In this document: in pieces, positions 12,701-23,660 of the stretch | How the letters are laid out: every line of letters starts with the position of its first letter | How positions within the stretch are numbered: position 1 is the first letter of the stretch | Origin: Atopsyche davidsoni | Lineage: Eukaryota; Arthropoda; Insecta; Trichoptera; Hydrobiosidae | Reading direction: 5' to 3' | DNA length: 64,000 bases | NCBI GenBank assembly: GCA_022113835.1 | Contig: JAILWY010000011.1 | Coordinates: forward strand, 4,278,001-4,342,000 | Program-made: the position numbers and the translations under genes | The notes under the pieces: generated by a model | What the model was told of the DNA's origin: nothing | Databases searched by the model: none | The model's input: only the letters and a program-made list of their open reading frames with translations

Positions 12701-15700
12701 ATCATAAGAGGTTTACTTATTCAAGTTGAATATTTCAATGACATTAGAAGTGTCCTTCAGTGCGGCCGGCTCACCCGGGCACTCGCCGTCGGAGACGTCG
12801 GTGTCCGGTGCTACGGGGCGTACTTGCACTTTCTTCCACTTTGAAGGCTTAAAAATGAACTATCTCATGTCTTTAATTTTGACATAAGTACCAAGAAAAA
12901 TTTAATTAAATTAATGTATTTTTATTATGGTAGGATATTGACTATACATTTGTTAAAAAAATATTAATCAAGATATACCTATGTTATGCTTATACCGATA
13001 GTATAAAGTTATATTATCTATATTGACAGCAATCTTTATGTAAATATTTCATTTTGGAGAGATTATTTATCTTGTAAATTTAAGTACCATGGACAATAAG
13101 CACTTTGATGGTTACATTTTGTCGCTAGCTTCTAGCATCAAAATAAAAGAAACAAAAACAATCTTATGTTTTTTCTCAAGATCTTTACCTTCATTTGATT
13201 ATTTTCTTACAATTCTTTGGAAATCTTTGGAATACCTATGCACACATAGATCCAAATCTAATATCACCTAGTTTGCCCGAACGGTAGACATTATAGAGAC
13301 ACGCTTTTAGTCTAGGCTTTATAGGATTTTTTATCAACAATCGTTAGTGCAGCACTCCTCATATCCTTAGCTTATTGTAATTTAAAATATAACCGTTGGC
13401 TCTTAGAGCTTCATAGAAACTTTTTTGCTCTTATTATACTGACGGATCTTTAATAAAATATTCATGTCTCTAAAAGTTTAGAAATCATTTTAAATTGGAT
13501 TATTGTAAGTATTTCCTTTTGTTATTGACTAACCTGGTATATCCTTAAAATCTCTCGAGCACTGACTACTCGTAGTGGACAATGCTCCAAGCCTTAGCTA
13601 GGTGCCAGGATCGTAACTTAACAGATATTAGGGGACAATATTTAAATATGTAATATTAACATGGAAATGAACTTAATCATAAATTTACAAGCGATGCATT
13701 GCCCGTTACACTTGATTTATTAATTTTTGTGAATAGAATTGATCAGTTGATATGTAGTGTTTGTTGTGTATTGTTGCGTTGTATTTTTAGGCATGCTTTT
13801 ACTTCTTCAATTATCACTGGGAATTGATTAACTTTAAAGTCTGATGCATTAGCAAATATATCACTTAACTGAATTTGCAAAATGAATACATTTACACTTC
13901 CCATAGAAAATTGACTTGTGTTATTTTAATTTCTTCATAACTAGTATAACATCCATTGCTTTGTCACCTAATAGAAATGGATTTCGATGACTGAATACGG
14001 AGCCCACTCACCCCGTTAGAAGGCATCCACCCGTGGAATACCTGGAGCTCTCGCCCAGCTATGTAGATCACTTGTTCATTTAATATTGTGATAAGTCCAC
14101 CAGGCCTAGTCTGCGGTCGAGTGCTGTGGACAGCCACGTTCTCAGCAGAACTAATAATCTTTCGTCAATTTGTCGACATGTCCTTATAGTTGTCAAATAT
14201 ATGTAATAGATGTCAGATTGATGTGTGTTTAAGGTTTATATAATAATATTGTGCGTACAAACGATAACTTAGATATGTCTTATACTGTGCGTATGGTTAA
14301 AGGGTGTATTACAATTTTGAAGGTTGAAAGTACATACAATGGACTACAATTGGGTGTTACTTTTTCTAACTCTTCCGTATTCAACAAATTGTTGACTTAT
14401 TGGTAAAATATTGGATTGCAATACAACTGAGGATTTGAATTTGTAAGCTTGGTGCTTGCTCAACTCTAAAAGTAAAGCAATGTTTTCAAAACGTATGGCT
14501 TCATATAATTTTAAGTTTTACCTCTAAGTCGACGATGATCATTTCGGTACAATGTGTTATATGAAATATGTATTTGATTTATTTTCAAATTATAAGAACC
14601 ACAACAAGTGGATGCCGGTATCGTTTTTAATATTCCCATTCGATTTGGATTATAATATATAATGTGAACTTTTGTCATCATAGCATTTATATAAGAGTGG
14701 TGGCTTGCATTATAATTTTCCTGAAGCATTTCAATAAATTATATTGATTGTTTTTGTACCCATCACGATTCCGTGTTTCAGAGACATATTTGATCATTGC
14801 ATTTGTTTCGAGGCGAGTTTGCTCAGTGGCCCACGGATGTGTGGAACGGTTCACATATGTATCATGAGAGAGGAATAATTCGCTACTCACTTGGGGTCGC
14901 TGTGGAAATTTACTTTTAATTTTTACTTTATGTTTTGTTTCTAGATTTAACACATTCAAAGAGAACTATGGCTCTATTGTGTTACAGATCTCTAATTCTT
15001 GCAGTTATAATTAGTTAAGAGAAAATTTGAAGAAGTATGTGTTTTTTAGCTTAGTAATATTTTCTATTCCAAAGTAAAATTGTTCCTGTACAAGGTGTGA
15101 TTTTTTTTCTATGTAACCAAAGTTGACATGACATACTTGAATATTATAAAATAGAAACGATCGCTTCATGCTCTTTTCCATGATTTGTTGGTTATCATTC
15201 TTATAGTATTTTTATAAAATATTTAAAGACTATACAGTGTATGGACGCACCTAATGACATCCTGAAGTGTATTCCATCTCATATAGTATACAGAATCTGT
15301 TTTCATTGTAATTTGGGTTATAACTTTAAGTGAGAGATTTTAATATTTGAAAGTGAATATAAAGCGTGTGTGCCCAGTTTGGAGTATGTAGTGATCAGTA
15401 TTTATAGGAGATTAGTTTGTATTATTTATTAAATTATATTATTCGATCCTTGCAAATGTTTGTATAGAATAACAATTAAAAATGCTTATTATAATGAAAA
15501 TGTGACTAATTTATTCCCATTGTGTACTATCCCTCCGCCTCCCTGGTGTTTGGACTGACTCGCGGAGAATGAAGAATGGCTACAGCACAGCCAAAATCTC
15601 TCAATTACTCATCGCTGAATCTTTATGCAATTGGCCATCGAGTTGTTGTTTTTTTGTTTAATTGACAATTAACATGATTGTAATTCTTTTAGATATGTGT

Positions 15701-16293
15701 GCTCTGTTTTTTTTATCACTTCAAGACTGGTAATTTTGAAACGGCTTTCGACATTAATGTCTTCACTGAAAAAATTTATTCACCTCAAAAAAGAAAGAAA
15801 ACATCAGGTGACTCGACGATCGTTCTGAACGGAATCGACGCCCCAAAATTGTATTTATTTTTTATTTTTTTTTATAGATGATACAATTTTTTTTCTCCCC
15901 CCTTCAGGTGACGTATCGTGGGGCTTCGACGACATGGACATGTGTCCACCCTACCCCGCGATCAGTCCTCCGCCGCACAAACTGATGCACCCGGACTACT
16001 ACGGGGCCCCCTTCGACACCGACTATCCGGGCCAGAACGGCGGGGGCTTCTCGCGCAAGGTGTCCGCTCGCGGCCTCGCGCGCAGCGGCTCAGGCCGGGG
16101 CTCGGCGGCGCGCGGCGGCCCCGCGCGTGGCCCTGGTCCGGGAGCACGCGGCCCGGGGGGACCGGGTGGGCGCGGCCCTGGGGGTCCGGCACGCGGCGCC
16201 CCCCGCGCTCGCGGTCTGCCTTGGAACTCCTCGGGCGAACAAAGATTCAAGGCCGGCGTACGGAACCGTAACATTCAACCCGACTTTTGGTAA
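5234..16293 (+). CDS. Sxl: Sex-lethal, long isoform with RGG-rich C-terminus
   Basis: Same six 5' exons (to 8996, phase 1) joined to an alternative terminal exon at 15908-16293, which has a strong polypyrimidine tract and CAG acceptor. The joint reads G|GTGACGTATCGTGG in frame, beginning [17 protein letters not shown], and the total is about 395 residues. The tail is Pro/Tyr-rich first, then a 60-residue Arg/Gly/Pro-rich stretch (RGG/RG boxes, very GC-rich), and it ends [12 protein letters not shown] tracts usually add RNA or protein contacts and are arginine-methylation targets (general knowledge). The choice between the 9589 and 15908 exons is a terminal-exon switch: if polyadenylation occurs after 9794 the RGG tail is lost. 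Confidence 0.85.
9013..9030. repeat. Short interstitial telomere-like repeat (CCTAA)n
   Basis: Three and a half tandem CCTAA units, the complement of the insect telomere repeat TTAGG, lie 17 bases inside the Sxl intron after the exon-6 donor. Confidence 0.7.
9795..15907 (+). other. 3'UTR of the short Sxl isoform / intron of the long isoform
   Basis: Six kb with no plus-strand exon that I can support. Several AATAAA signals occur (for example near 11657, 12045 and 12187), so a very long 3'UTR is possible. A coding-like exon on the opposite strand at about 12726-12850 is listed separately. Moderately GC-rich islands occur near 10990-11040, 14000-14150 and 15530-15600 without a clear open frame. 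Confidence 0.5.
12712..12850 (-). CDS. Coding-like exon antisense to the Sxl 3' region, unrecognised
   Basis: On the minus strand a splice acceptor (CATTTTTAAG|CC, about 12850) opens a GC-rich frame, [18 protein letters not shown] and onward, that ends at a TAA near 12714 (...IEIFNLNK). The GC content stands out from the AT-rich flanks. A good internal donor (CCCGG|GTGAGC, about 12771-12776) means it could instead be an internal exon ending there. I found no convincing partner exon within 3 kb upstream on the minus strand. It may be the last exon of a gene nested in the Sxl intron, or a retained gene fragment. I do not recognise the protein. Confidence 0.35.
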
Positions 16294-18440
16294 TTGGCGC
16301 GCTGTCCCCCCCAGGACTTAAAGGTCGTGAGTGGGACGGATATTCGTCCCGAGTAGTATAGTAATGTTAGTCGTGTAGCTCCAGGATTTGTGATTCTTGT
16401 CATTTGTAAACTTGTGTGCTTGTAACCAAATATCGATGGTAACCGTGTACTCTCGCGGAACTCGAATCTTCTCCCGGAAGGGGCGACGAACCTTGGAAGT
16501 CATCCCCGTTTGTGTTTGTAGACTATACGAATATACCCTCTATTAATATAAAAAAATGCGATAACTTTTGGTACAAATTGCTGTTGTTAATCGAGCTAGC
16601 GCGTGATGATGTAGTGAAAGTATTGATAGTGAATGCGCGCAGTCGGACGGCTTCTGGTCTCCCAGTGAAGACCGAGCGAGGGCGGGATTCGTGTAGAAAT
16701 ATTTTTAATTCCGATCCTGGTGAGGTCTTCAGTCTCATAAGTCTGAACTATATTTCCTGAACATTCTGTTTTCTTAACGCAGCTCTAGTTTATTTTCTGA
16801 AAGCTGTGACATCCCATGGACCGAGTTTTAGCAAGTTTTTAATATTACTAAACGAGTGTGCTTAAGATTTAAATTATTTGATATATTAGTGTTTCATTAG
16901 TAGACTTAATCATTAATATTACTGTATTTTAAAATGTGTATTCCGAGTTAGATTGACATTTTGAAAATATTGATTTTAATTCCTTTTAATTTTACTTACA
17001 CTTTAGCTAAACTGACTGCTGGCAGTGATGTAGAGGCCGGAACTGGCGTGATGCAATATATTCGGTCCAAACGCTACCTCTGTTGATCACTGCCTGTTTG
17101 GTTTCGAACAGACTATTCCGGAGACCGCTCCGGCGTTTGCTTTAGCAGTACGACTCTGCAATATGGGAACAAATTTGTTTCCGGGTCTAAGACTTCAATA
17201 AACATTACCGAACTTATTCTATTTATTTTTACTATAATAAAGATTAACGTTGTGATGTATGTTAATTTTACGGAGAAGTATCCATCCATATTGGATAAAT
17301 GTAGACATTTCAAAAGAATGAATGTCGATAGATCAAACTTATGGTGTTCTAGATAGTTAGTCATATTTTAGTCGAGTAGTTTTTCTTTGCTGTTGTGACT
17401 GATGATTCTAACATTAGGTATAAGCGAGTCTCGCTAAAGAATCAGTACAAACCTTGAGTCTGTCAAACTTGACTAGATTATAGAGTAGTGGAAATGACAA
17501 TCTATATTGTAACTTTTCAATGTAATACCTTCCGTTACTCTTTAATAATAATTATTACTCTACTGTCTGATTGAAAAAAAAAAAAAAAAACAGTTTATGT
17601 GTATTATGAAAATTTAGTAACAATATAAAATCCTAAAAATACTTGGTTTTTATTTTTTATTACTTTTATAAAAGAAAAAACAAATTTGATGTTAGTAGTT
17701 TTTATTATTTGTGAACTCTCTTAAAGATCTGCCGAATGAATGGACTATATTAGTTTTATACCTTTAATAATCTTTCGTTTACTTCCAAAGAGACAGTTAC
17801 TATGAAGTGTACTACTATTAAAATTATTATTTACACTTAAATTCTAATGCTAGTCAGTCTTTCTGTTTTGTGAAGCTTTAAAATGAATCTAATTTTATTT
17901 ATAATTTCAAGTATTTTCATTTCTGTTCCTTCCAACGAATCAAGGTCATCCCGATTGCTTCATCACACTGCTACCTATTGTATCGTTGTCTCTTGTCAGT
18001 GTCTGCTAATTGGACTATGCAATACAGGGAATGTGATCGCTTAATGTTGTATTATATTTTGGCACATTCCTGTCCGTTTCCCACAAGTCTTGAAAAATTG
18101 TTACCAAAACTTTCACAAGAATAGAAGAGAACTTATCATCGGCCAAGACGCTCGAAAATCTCATTCAAGTTAGTTATATTCCATAATTTTCAGCATAGTC
18201 GTCAAATTTTGTGTATCTTGCATCGTCTTATTTGCTATAAAATAAAATATGTATTTTGGTTTTACAATTAATTCTTACGCATATCAGATTGTTAAGTCAA
18301 CGATCATAAATGATTATGAATGATAGGTAAGTATATAAAATATTAATAAGTAATATGATCATACATTAATTTCATTTTACTAATCTTTGGTGTGTATACT
18401 CAAAAAACAACTATATTTCCGAGTTTCTTACCTATACAAG

Positions 18441-18496
18441 AGAAGTTGGAAGACGCTCTCGTCCAGCCGGAGCAGCAGACAGTGATGAATGTATAA
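18441..18496 (+). other. Possible third alternative terminal exon of Sxl (weak)
   Basis: An acceptor (TTCTTACCTATACAAG|) is followed by 56 bases that, in the phase left by Sxl exon 6, read EKLEDALVQPEQQTVMNV then a stop, with an AATAAA at about 18507. This could be chance within the 3'UTR. It is recorded because phase, stop and poly(A) signal agree. Confidence 0.15.
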
Positions 18497-20877
18497 TGTG
18501 ATTAATAAAATTATGCATTACATTTATTTTCACTCAGATATTGTCGTGGTTTCGGTGATGTGTCAATTTGATATAAGGTAAAATAAAAATCCTGATGTGA
18601 GTAATAGTAAAATAGTGGATACAGTAAGTAATGTACTATCTCGTGGAAATTTGTGATTTATGCATTCTAAAATGCATTGCGTGCCCTAGGAATATAATGA
18701 ATCAAATGAGACATCTTTGGTCTTATGCTTACAGTTCATATGTGCACTCATTTTAATTAAGAAGTAATTTCACCTTGCGAAACGGGGTTGTGCGCGGAGG
18801 CGCTAGTTTATTATTTGGTTGGGCCTATTGGCAGTCGTTCGCGGAGGATGGAGACATCTGGAAAAGAGAATAGTCTTATAGGTAACGACTCAAGTGAAAA
18901 TTGAAAAAAAATTATTACTCTTGTTGGAGATCTATAGTATTAGAAATATCCTCTAAAATAGCAGCACAATACTTGTATGTAAGTGTATAAATATATATTG
19001 TATCATTAACATTAAAAGTATATCATAATAATGTACTCTAAATGCATACCCACATATTCATTAAAACAAGAATGTCACCCAATTATGTTGTTTATAACGA
19101 CGCGTCATTTTCTAGTGAGTAATTATAATAATTATACAATGATTAATATAAACCGCAATGCGATAGCAGGTCGGCCGTAAATTTTGTAGACGAGTGATTA
19201 TCGATCTTTTTTAAGCCGATACTTGTGTTATGATTTTTCTTCACCCTGTCATTATTTATTTTTTGCTGAAGACTTGAAAACTTTTGAGACTTTAAAATTA
19301 AAAAAATGATCAGATCTGTGGGAGAAAATAATCAACAAATGATACAGAGATTTGTGTTTTATATAAAAATCCTCTCCCCTTCCAGGTCGAGCTCTTTCAC
19401 AGATTTATTTTTCAATATTCCTTTAAATGCAATTGTTGAAGTGTTTTTTTTCTCTTGAAATGCATTTACTCATCAAAAAATATTTATATTTATTCATATA
19501 CAAAAATTTGTAAATAAAATACACACGCAACGGGCATCTCTCAGATTTTCTTTGGCTGGGAAAACAAAGCGGTTTTCCCCTTTCGGCAAGCTCGTCAAGA
19601 AAACGCGTCGGACTTATCACCGACGGACGTCAATGCTTCTGTCCCTTTCCCCCGCGGAGGGCAGGCGACGATGGAGAGTGAATGCACTGCACTGGCACAC
19701 TAATGACATGAGTTATCATTTTAATTGACCTGCAGATACTCAGTGATTTGTGCACACTTGCTGGAAAACTATGTGCTCTTTAAATGTGCATCTTAAAGTG
19801 GTTTTATAATAATTCTCAGGCTGAGAAATCACGAAACAATCGATAATGGTGAGCTAAAAACGAGTGTACTTAACTTGAGAGGGCTTTGTTCATTTAACAA
19901 GTTAATTAATATATTTTGTGATGTGACCTTTTCTAGAACAATTAAATATGAGTGATTTTCAAAGTTACATAAATAAATATTAGGGATATCGAGATGTACG
20001 TAAACGAAAGATTTTTTTTCTTAAGATGAATTCGAAAGATTTCTGTGAAGAATAGTAATAATTATGATATATATATATACATATAAACGCATCTAACTGC
20101 GTCACGTTTGAGCCTCAAGAACAAGAAAAACCTTCACAACATTGAAAATGCACTTGACGACATCAAAAGTGTCCAGTTAATAACAGCACATAGGCTTTAA
20201 ATACACCCCTGTAATTTGTTAATGTAAATGTATTTATACTGTACAACCCTCTGATATTAATATATATCAATGACGGGGCTGTTGCTCAATTCTAAAGCCC
20301 GGCTTGCCTTGTTAAATTTGCTAATTATATTGAAAATAAACCGTATACGTATAATATTTAATTTATTACCTAAGGGCTTCTCAGGGTCGAACTTTATTTT
20401 TACCGATCTTTTAGCACAAAGGTTGTCTAATTATAAAATAAATGGCGAGGTATTGCGTTAATTCTAATTAGACATGCATTGGTGAACGATTCTGAATAAT
20501 ACGGCGAGTGCTATTTTGTTTAAAGGTTTATCCTAATGCCAATTTCACGGTGTACAACTGGAAGGTGCCTGCTTTGTGAAAGCAATTAAAATAAAATATT
20601 AAATGTTAAGGAAACAACTATTTCCCTGGATCCATAAACCTTCACGGAGCCTACGTAAAACGACTACATTAGCATAAATTCTTCATTGGTTGCACCCGTA
20701 CCAATAATAATTCATTGAGCCGGATTATATTTTTATTATATTATAAAAACTTGTTATCCTCAGGCATCCGAGGAAAAATTATTTATCTATAAATCGCATT
20801 ATATATCAGGTACAGAGATGGACTAAACCACGAGTAGCTTAATATCAAAAAAACATTTTTTCATACACTATGCAGCT

Positions 20878-21105
20878 CTTCTTCTTCTTCAAGTGCCTCT
20901 CCTCAGAGGAGGTCTGCGACCATTTTACTGAACACCATACTTACCTACCAAATAATTTGGCTGTACTCCTGACTTCCAGCCGCTGGGGTAAATTCCGCAT
21001 CCACGCAAGTTTCCTTCATCCAATGCCCCCTTAACCTTTGACTTTTCCTTGGCTCTTCAGCTTGTAGTAGGCTTTATTTATTGTTTCGAAAAATATGGCC
21101 AAAAT
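20878..21105 (-). mobile_element. Degenerate non-LTR retrotransposon 3' end (RT C-terminal tail)
   Basis: The minus strand gives broken reading frames containing FGHIFRNNK and related words typical of the C-terminal end of insect non-LTR reverse transcriptase ORFs, ending in a GAAGAAGAAGAAG tail. The same sequence family occurs in the opposite orientation at 22735-22945 (FGHIFRNNKYIILQLIVQGK) and as a short tail at about 53800-53870. Confidence 0.55.
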
Positions 21106-21473
21106 AGACCTTACTGAAGCTATCAAATTTCAATAAATAAAATATGTGACTAAATAATGCTAATTTTAAATTCAGATGTAACAAATATGATAACTATCGA
21201 TTGAAATTCGGCCCTGATTATTTACAAAGTAGTTATTATGCATATAGCAAAGATATTTTATATAGGATAGGATATTTGCAATATTATTATTAAAGCTGGA
21301 TTTAAACGTAAAAATATAAAGCATGAACTGTTTACCAAAAACATTTATAACCGAGGAAACGTGTTTATAATTATGTGTGCATTTAAAAAGCAAAGAATCT
21401 TACAACCGAGTTCATCGTATCGTGTAAATGTTAAAATAACAATTTACGAATTCAGCAAGTAGTAATAATATAA

Positions 21474-21521
21474 TAAACCCGTAATGGGTAATAAATACGC
21501 ATCTGATTGACCGATCCATAA
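21474..21521 (+). repeat. SINE-like dispersed repeat (copy 1)
   Basis: The string AATAAACCCGTAATGGGTAA and the following 25 bases recur almost exactly at 24933-24980, where they directly follow a tRNA-like B box. The shared length is about 48 bases. Confidence 0.5.
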
Positions 21522-21908
21522 AATAGATATACAATTCAGCAAGATTAAAGTACGACCTACTTACCATTGTGATAAAATATTAAGACAGTAAATTCGAGTC
21601 CAAACGAAAGATAATTAAATTACTGGATTTTTTTGTCACGGTAATATTGCTCGTTTGAAAGGTTTTTCTTTGCGTCAAGGAAAACCCCCGATAGCTCTGC
21701 ATCTAAGACTGAGTACACAAGCGGAAGGGCAAGGTCTTTTATTTTCTAAGAAAATATATTATAAATGGCAGTGACGCGAATACCGTATTCCAGGGGTGGC
21801 CAACAAGTTGATTGCAAAGCCAATTTTGGTCGATCGCCGTAAATTTTTTGCTTATCTATCCATAACTTGCGAGAGTGGACTTCGTACTAAAGCACAGTGC
21901 ATAGACAT

Positions 21909-21915
21909 ATAATAG

Positions 21916-21979
<64 letters not shown>
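21909..21979. repeat. (AT)n microsatellite
   Basis: About 70 bases of almost pure AT dinucleotides. A similar tract lies at 56722-56769. Confidence 0.95.
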
Positions 21980-21981
<2 letters not shown>

Positions 21982-22734
21982 CCTCCCTCTCCCCAAAAGT
22001 TGGCTGCCCCTGTCGTATAGTGATATCCGTGTTGAGACATTCGGTATTTTATGCAAATATCGATGCAGTTTCGCTAACGAAAACAAATCTCCAATCTCCC
22101 TTTCGTTACTCTCATGCATGAAGTGCTGATAGCAACCTTTTGTTGTAAATATAATTAAATTTGGATGTACATGGAGTAGGTATATCATTTACTCTTACAC
22201 TTTCAGTTATATTCATGCATGCTAAAGAGAAAAGCCACAGGGCGCACTTAAGCCTTTCTCTCAATTTATTTAAAAAATAAAAACATTTATTCAGATTCTG
22301 TCACGATAGTCGCACAAATATCACGTAAATAAACAATACCAAGAATAATGAAGATTCTTGGTCTATTAGCAGTAATAACTATTTATATTGAACTAAGATT
22401 TGAAGTTGTTAAATACGTCACATATATTGAATAAATCGTTATTTGCATCAGATTAAATTGACTATTTGTAAATGCCATAAATATAACATTTATACAAGTT
22501 TGAGGAATTGAAAAGTCCCTTTATAGGAAAATCTTTAAAATACCACGGGTTGACCGTGTCACAAATGAGAGGGTCTCGCTTCAGCCCCACCTCCACCCAC
22601 TTAACCCCAATAACAACCCCCCTGGTGACACGTCACCTAGCAAATAGAAGGCGCTGAAGGTGGCACACTCTCCTGTTCCGCCGAAAAACCCCAACAAAAA
22701 GAAAGAAGAAGCATGCGCAAAGAATGAAAACACC

Positions 22735-22945
22735 TGACGATGGTGAAAAAGCGTAAGATCACCGATTTTGGGCATATTTTTCGAAACAATAAATATATCA
22801 TCCTACAGCTGATTGTCCAAGGAAAAAGGGCCAATGGAAAGAGGAAATTCACTCCAGTGGCTGGAAGTCAGAAGTACGGCCGAGTTTGAGAGATATTATG
22901 GTCACCTATGATGAGGAGAGGCACTAGAAGAAGAAGATAAAAGTT
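22735..22945 (+). mobile_element. Second copy of the same non-LTR 3' fragment
   Basis: The frame reads ITDFGHIFRNNKYIILQLIV followed by a basic GKR-rich stretch, then decays. It ends GAGAGGCACTAGAAGAAGAAG, the same 3' end as the 20.9-kb copy. It is 5'-truncated, as expected for LINE insertions. Confidence 0.55.
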
Positions 22946-23592
22946 TAGGCAGGGAGGTATGGATGATTTGAAATAACAGTTACACACTATTTTTTCAATG
23001 TGTAACTTGGATGTTGCCATTACAAAAATCTCCTGACGAGCAGATACCCCCACGCTTTATCTACCCCACCTCGCAATCAATCAATCAATCAATCGTCTTT
23101 GGCTTTAGCAGCGGTACAAAAAAAATATGTTTCTTTTCTTCAAACGCTTTCATACTGGCTAGGTGGCGTGTGTCACCATGTAGTTGTATTTATGTGGAGT
23201 GGTGTGTGGGTGGGAGGAGGGTGGGGGGATTTGGAGGAGTTGGTGGGGGGGGGGTGGGGGGATGGCTTTTGGCCTTTTCTTATATAGGCAATCTTCTAGG
23301 TTGTACTCTAGAAGGTGGCTGATCGAGGGGTTTGGGACAAGGGATGTCGATGTTTGGAAGGAGTGGGCGAGGTCGATGATTACCTCGTGGATCATCTTGG
23401 TGTTTGTATCCCTGTGGAGTTGAGCATTTTGGACGAACCACGGGGCGTTCATCGCCCATCGGAGGACTATGTTTTGAATGGTTTGAAGGGGTTTAAGTCT
23501 CTCAGGTGCGATGTAACCCCAGATGGGGCAGGCGTAGGTGAACCCCACCTCGCGTGGCGCACCTTTCAAATCATCCATACCTCCCTGCCTAA
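22945..23592. mobile_element. 29-bp inverted repeats flanking a jockey-like RT fragment
   Basis: The 29 bases at 22945-22973 (TTAGGCAGGGAGGTATGGAT...) recur as an exact reverse complement at 23564-23592. Between them the minus strand at about 23300-23560 encodes the C-terminal part of a jockey-type reverse transcriptase (FTYACPIWGYIA, IQNIVLRWAMNAPWF, QLHRDTN). A G-rich, purine-biased tract lies at 23205-23270. It may be an inverted duplication of one LINE or two independent insertions. Confidence 0.6.
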
Positions 23593-23660
23593 CCCTGTAT
23601 TATAAATTAGTATGCTACATAATATCTTAATGGAATGGATTACCTTTATGTTTTTTCCAG

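Larger units (their letters stand above)
16294..23660. other. Sxl 3'UTR followed by gene-poor intergenic DNA
   Basis: The long Sxl form probably ends in one of several AATAAA sites (for example about 17198 or 18507). CG-richer patches at 18780-18850 and 19540-19680 could be promoters or first exons. An ATG at 18848 opens METSGKENSLI before a GTAACG donor, but I could not link it to a downstream exon. The rest is repeats (listed separately) and AT-rich sequence. Confidence 0.5.

Noticed and set aside
13990..14160. GC-richer patch with a 60-codon minus frame ([19 protein letters not shown])
   Set aside because: It has a GGTGAGT donor at one end but no acceptor or homology; kept out as unsupported.
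14687..14959. Minus-strand frame with [20 protein letters not shown] inside the Sxl long intron
   Set aside because: No good acceptor, no recognisable domain, AT-driven Lys/Asn-rich composition; likely 3'UTR or intron sequence.
16090..16278. Minus-strand Arg/Pro-rich frames opposite the Sxl RGG exon
   Set aside because: Complement of the RGG-coding GC-rich tract; no independent support.
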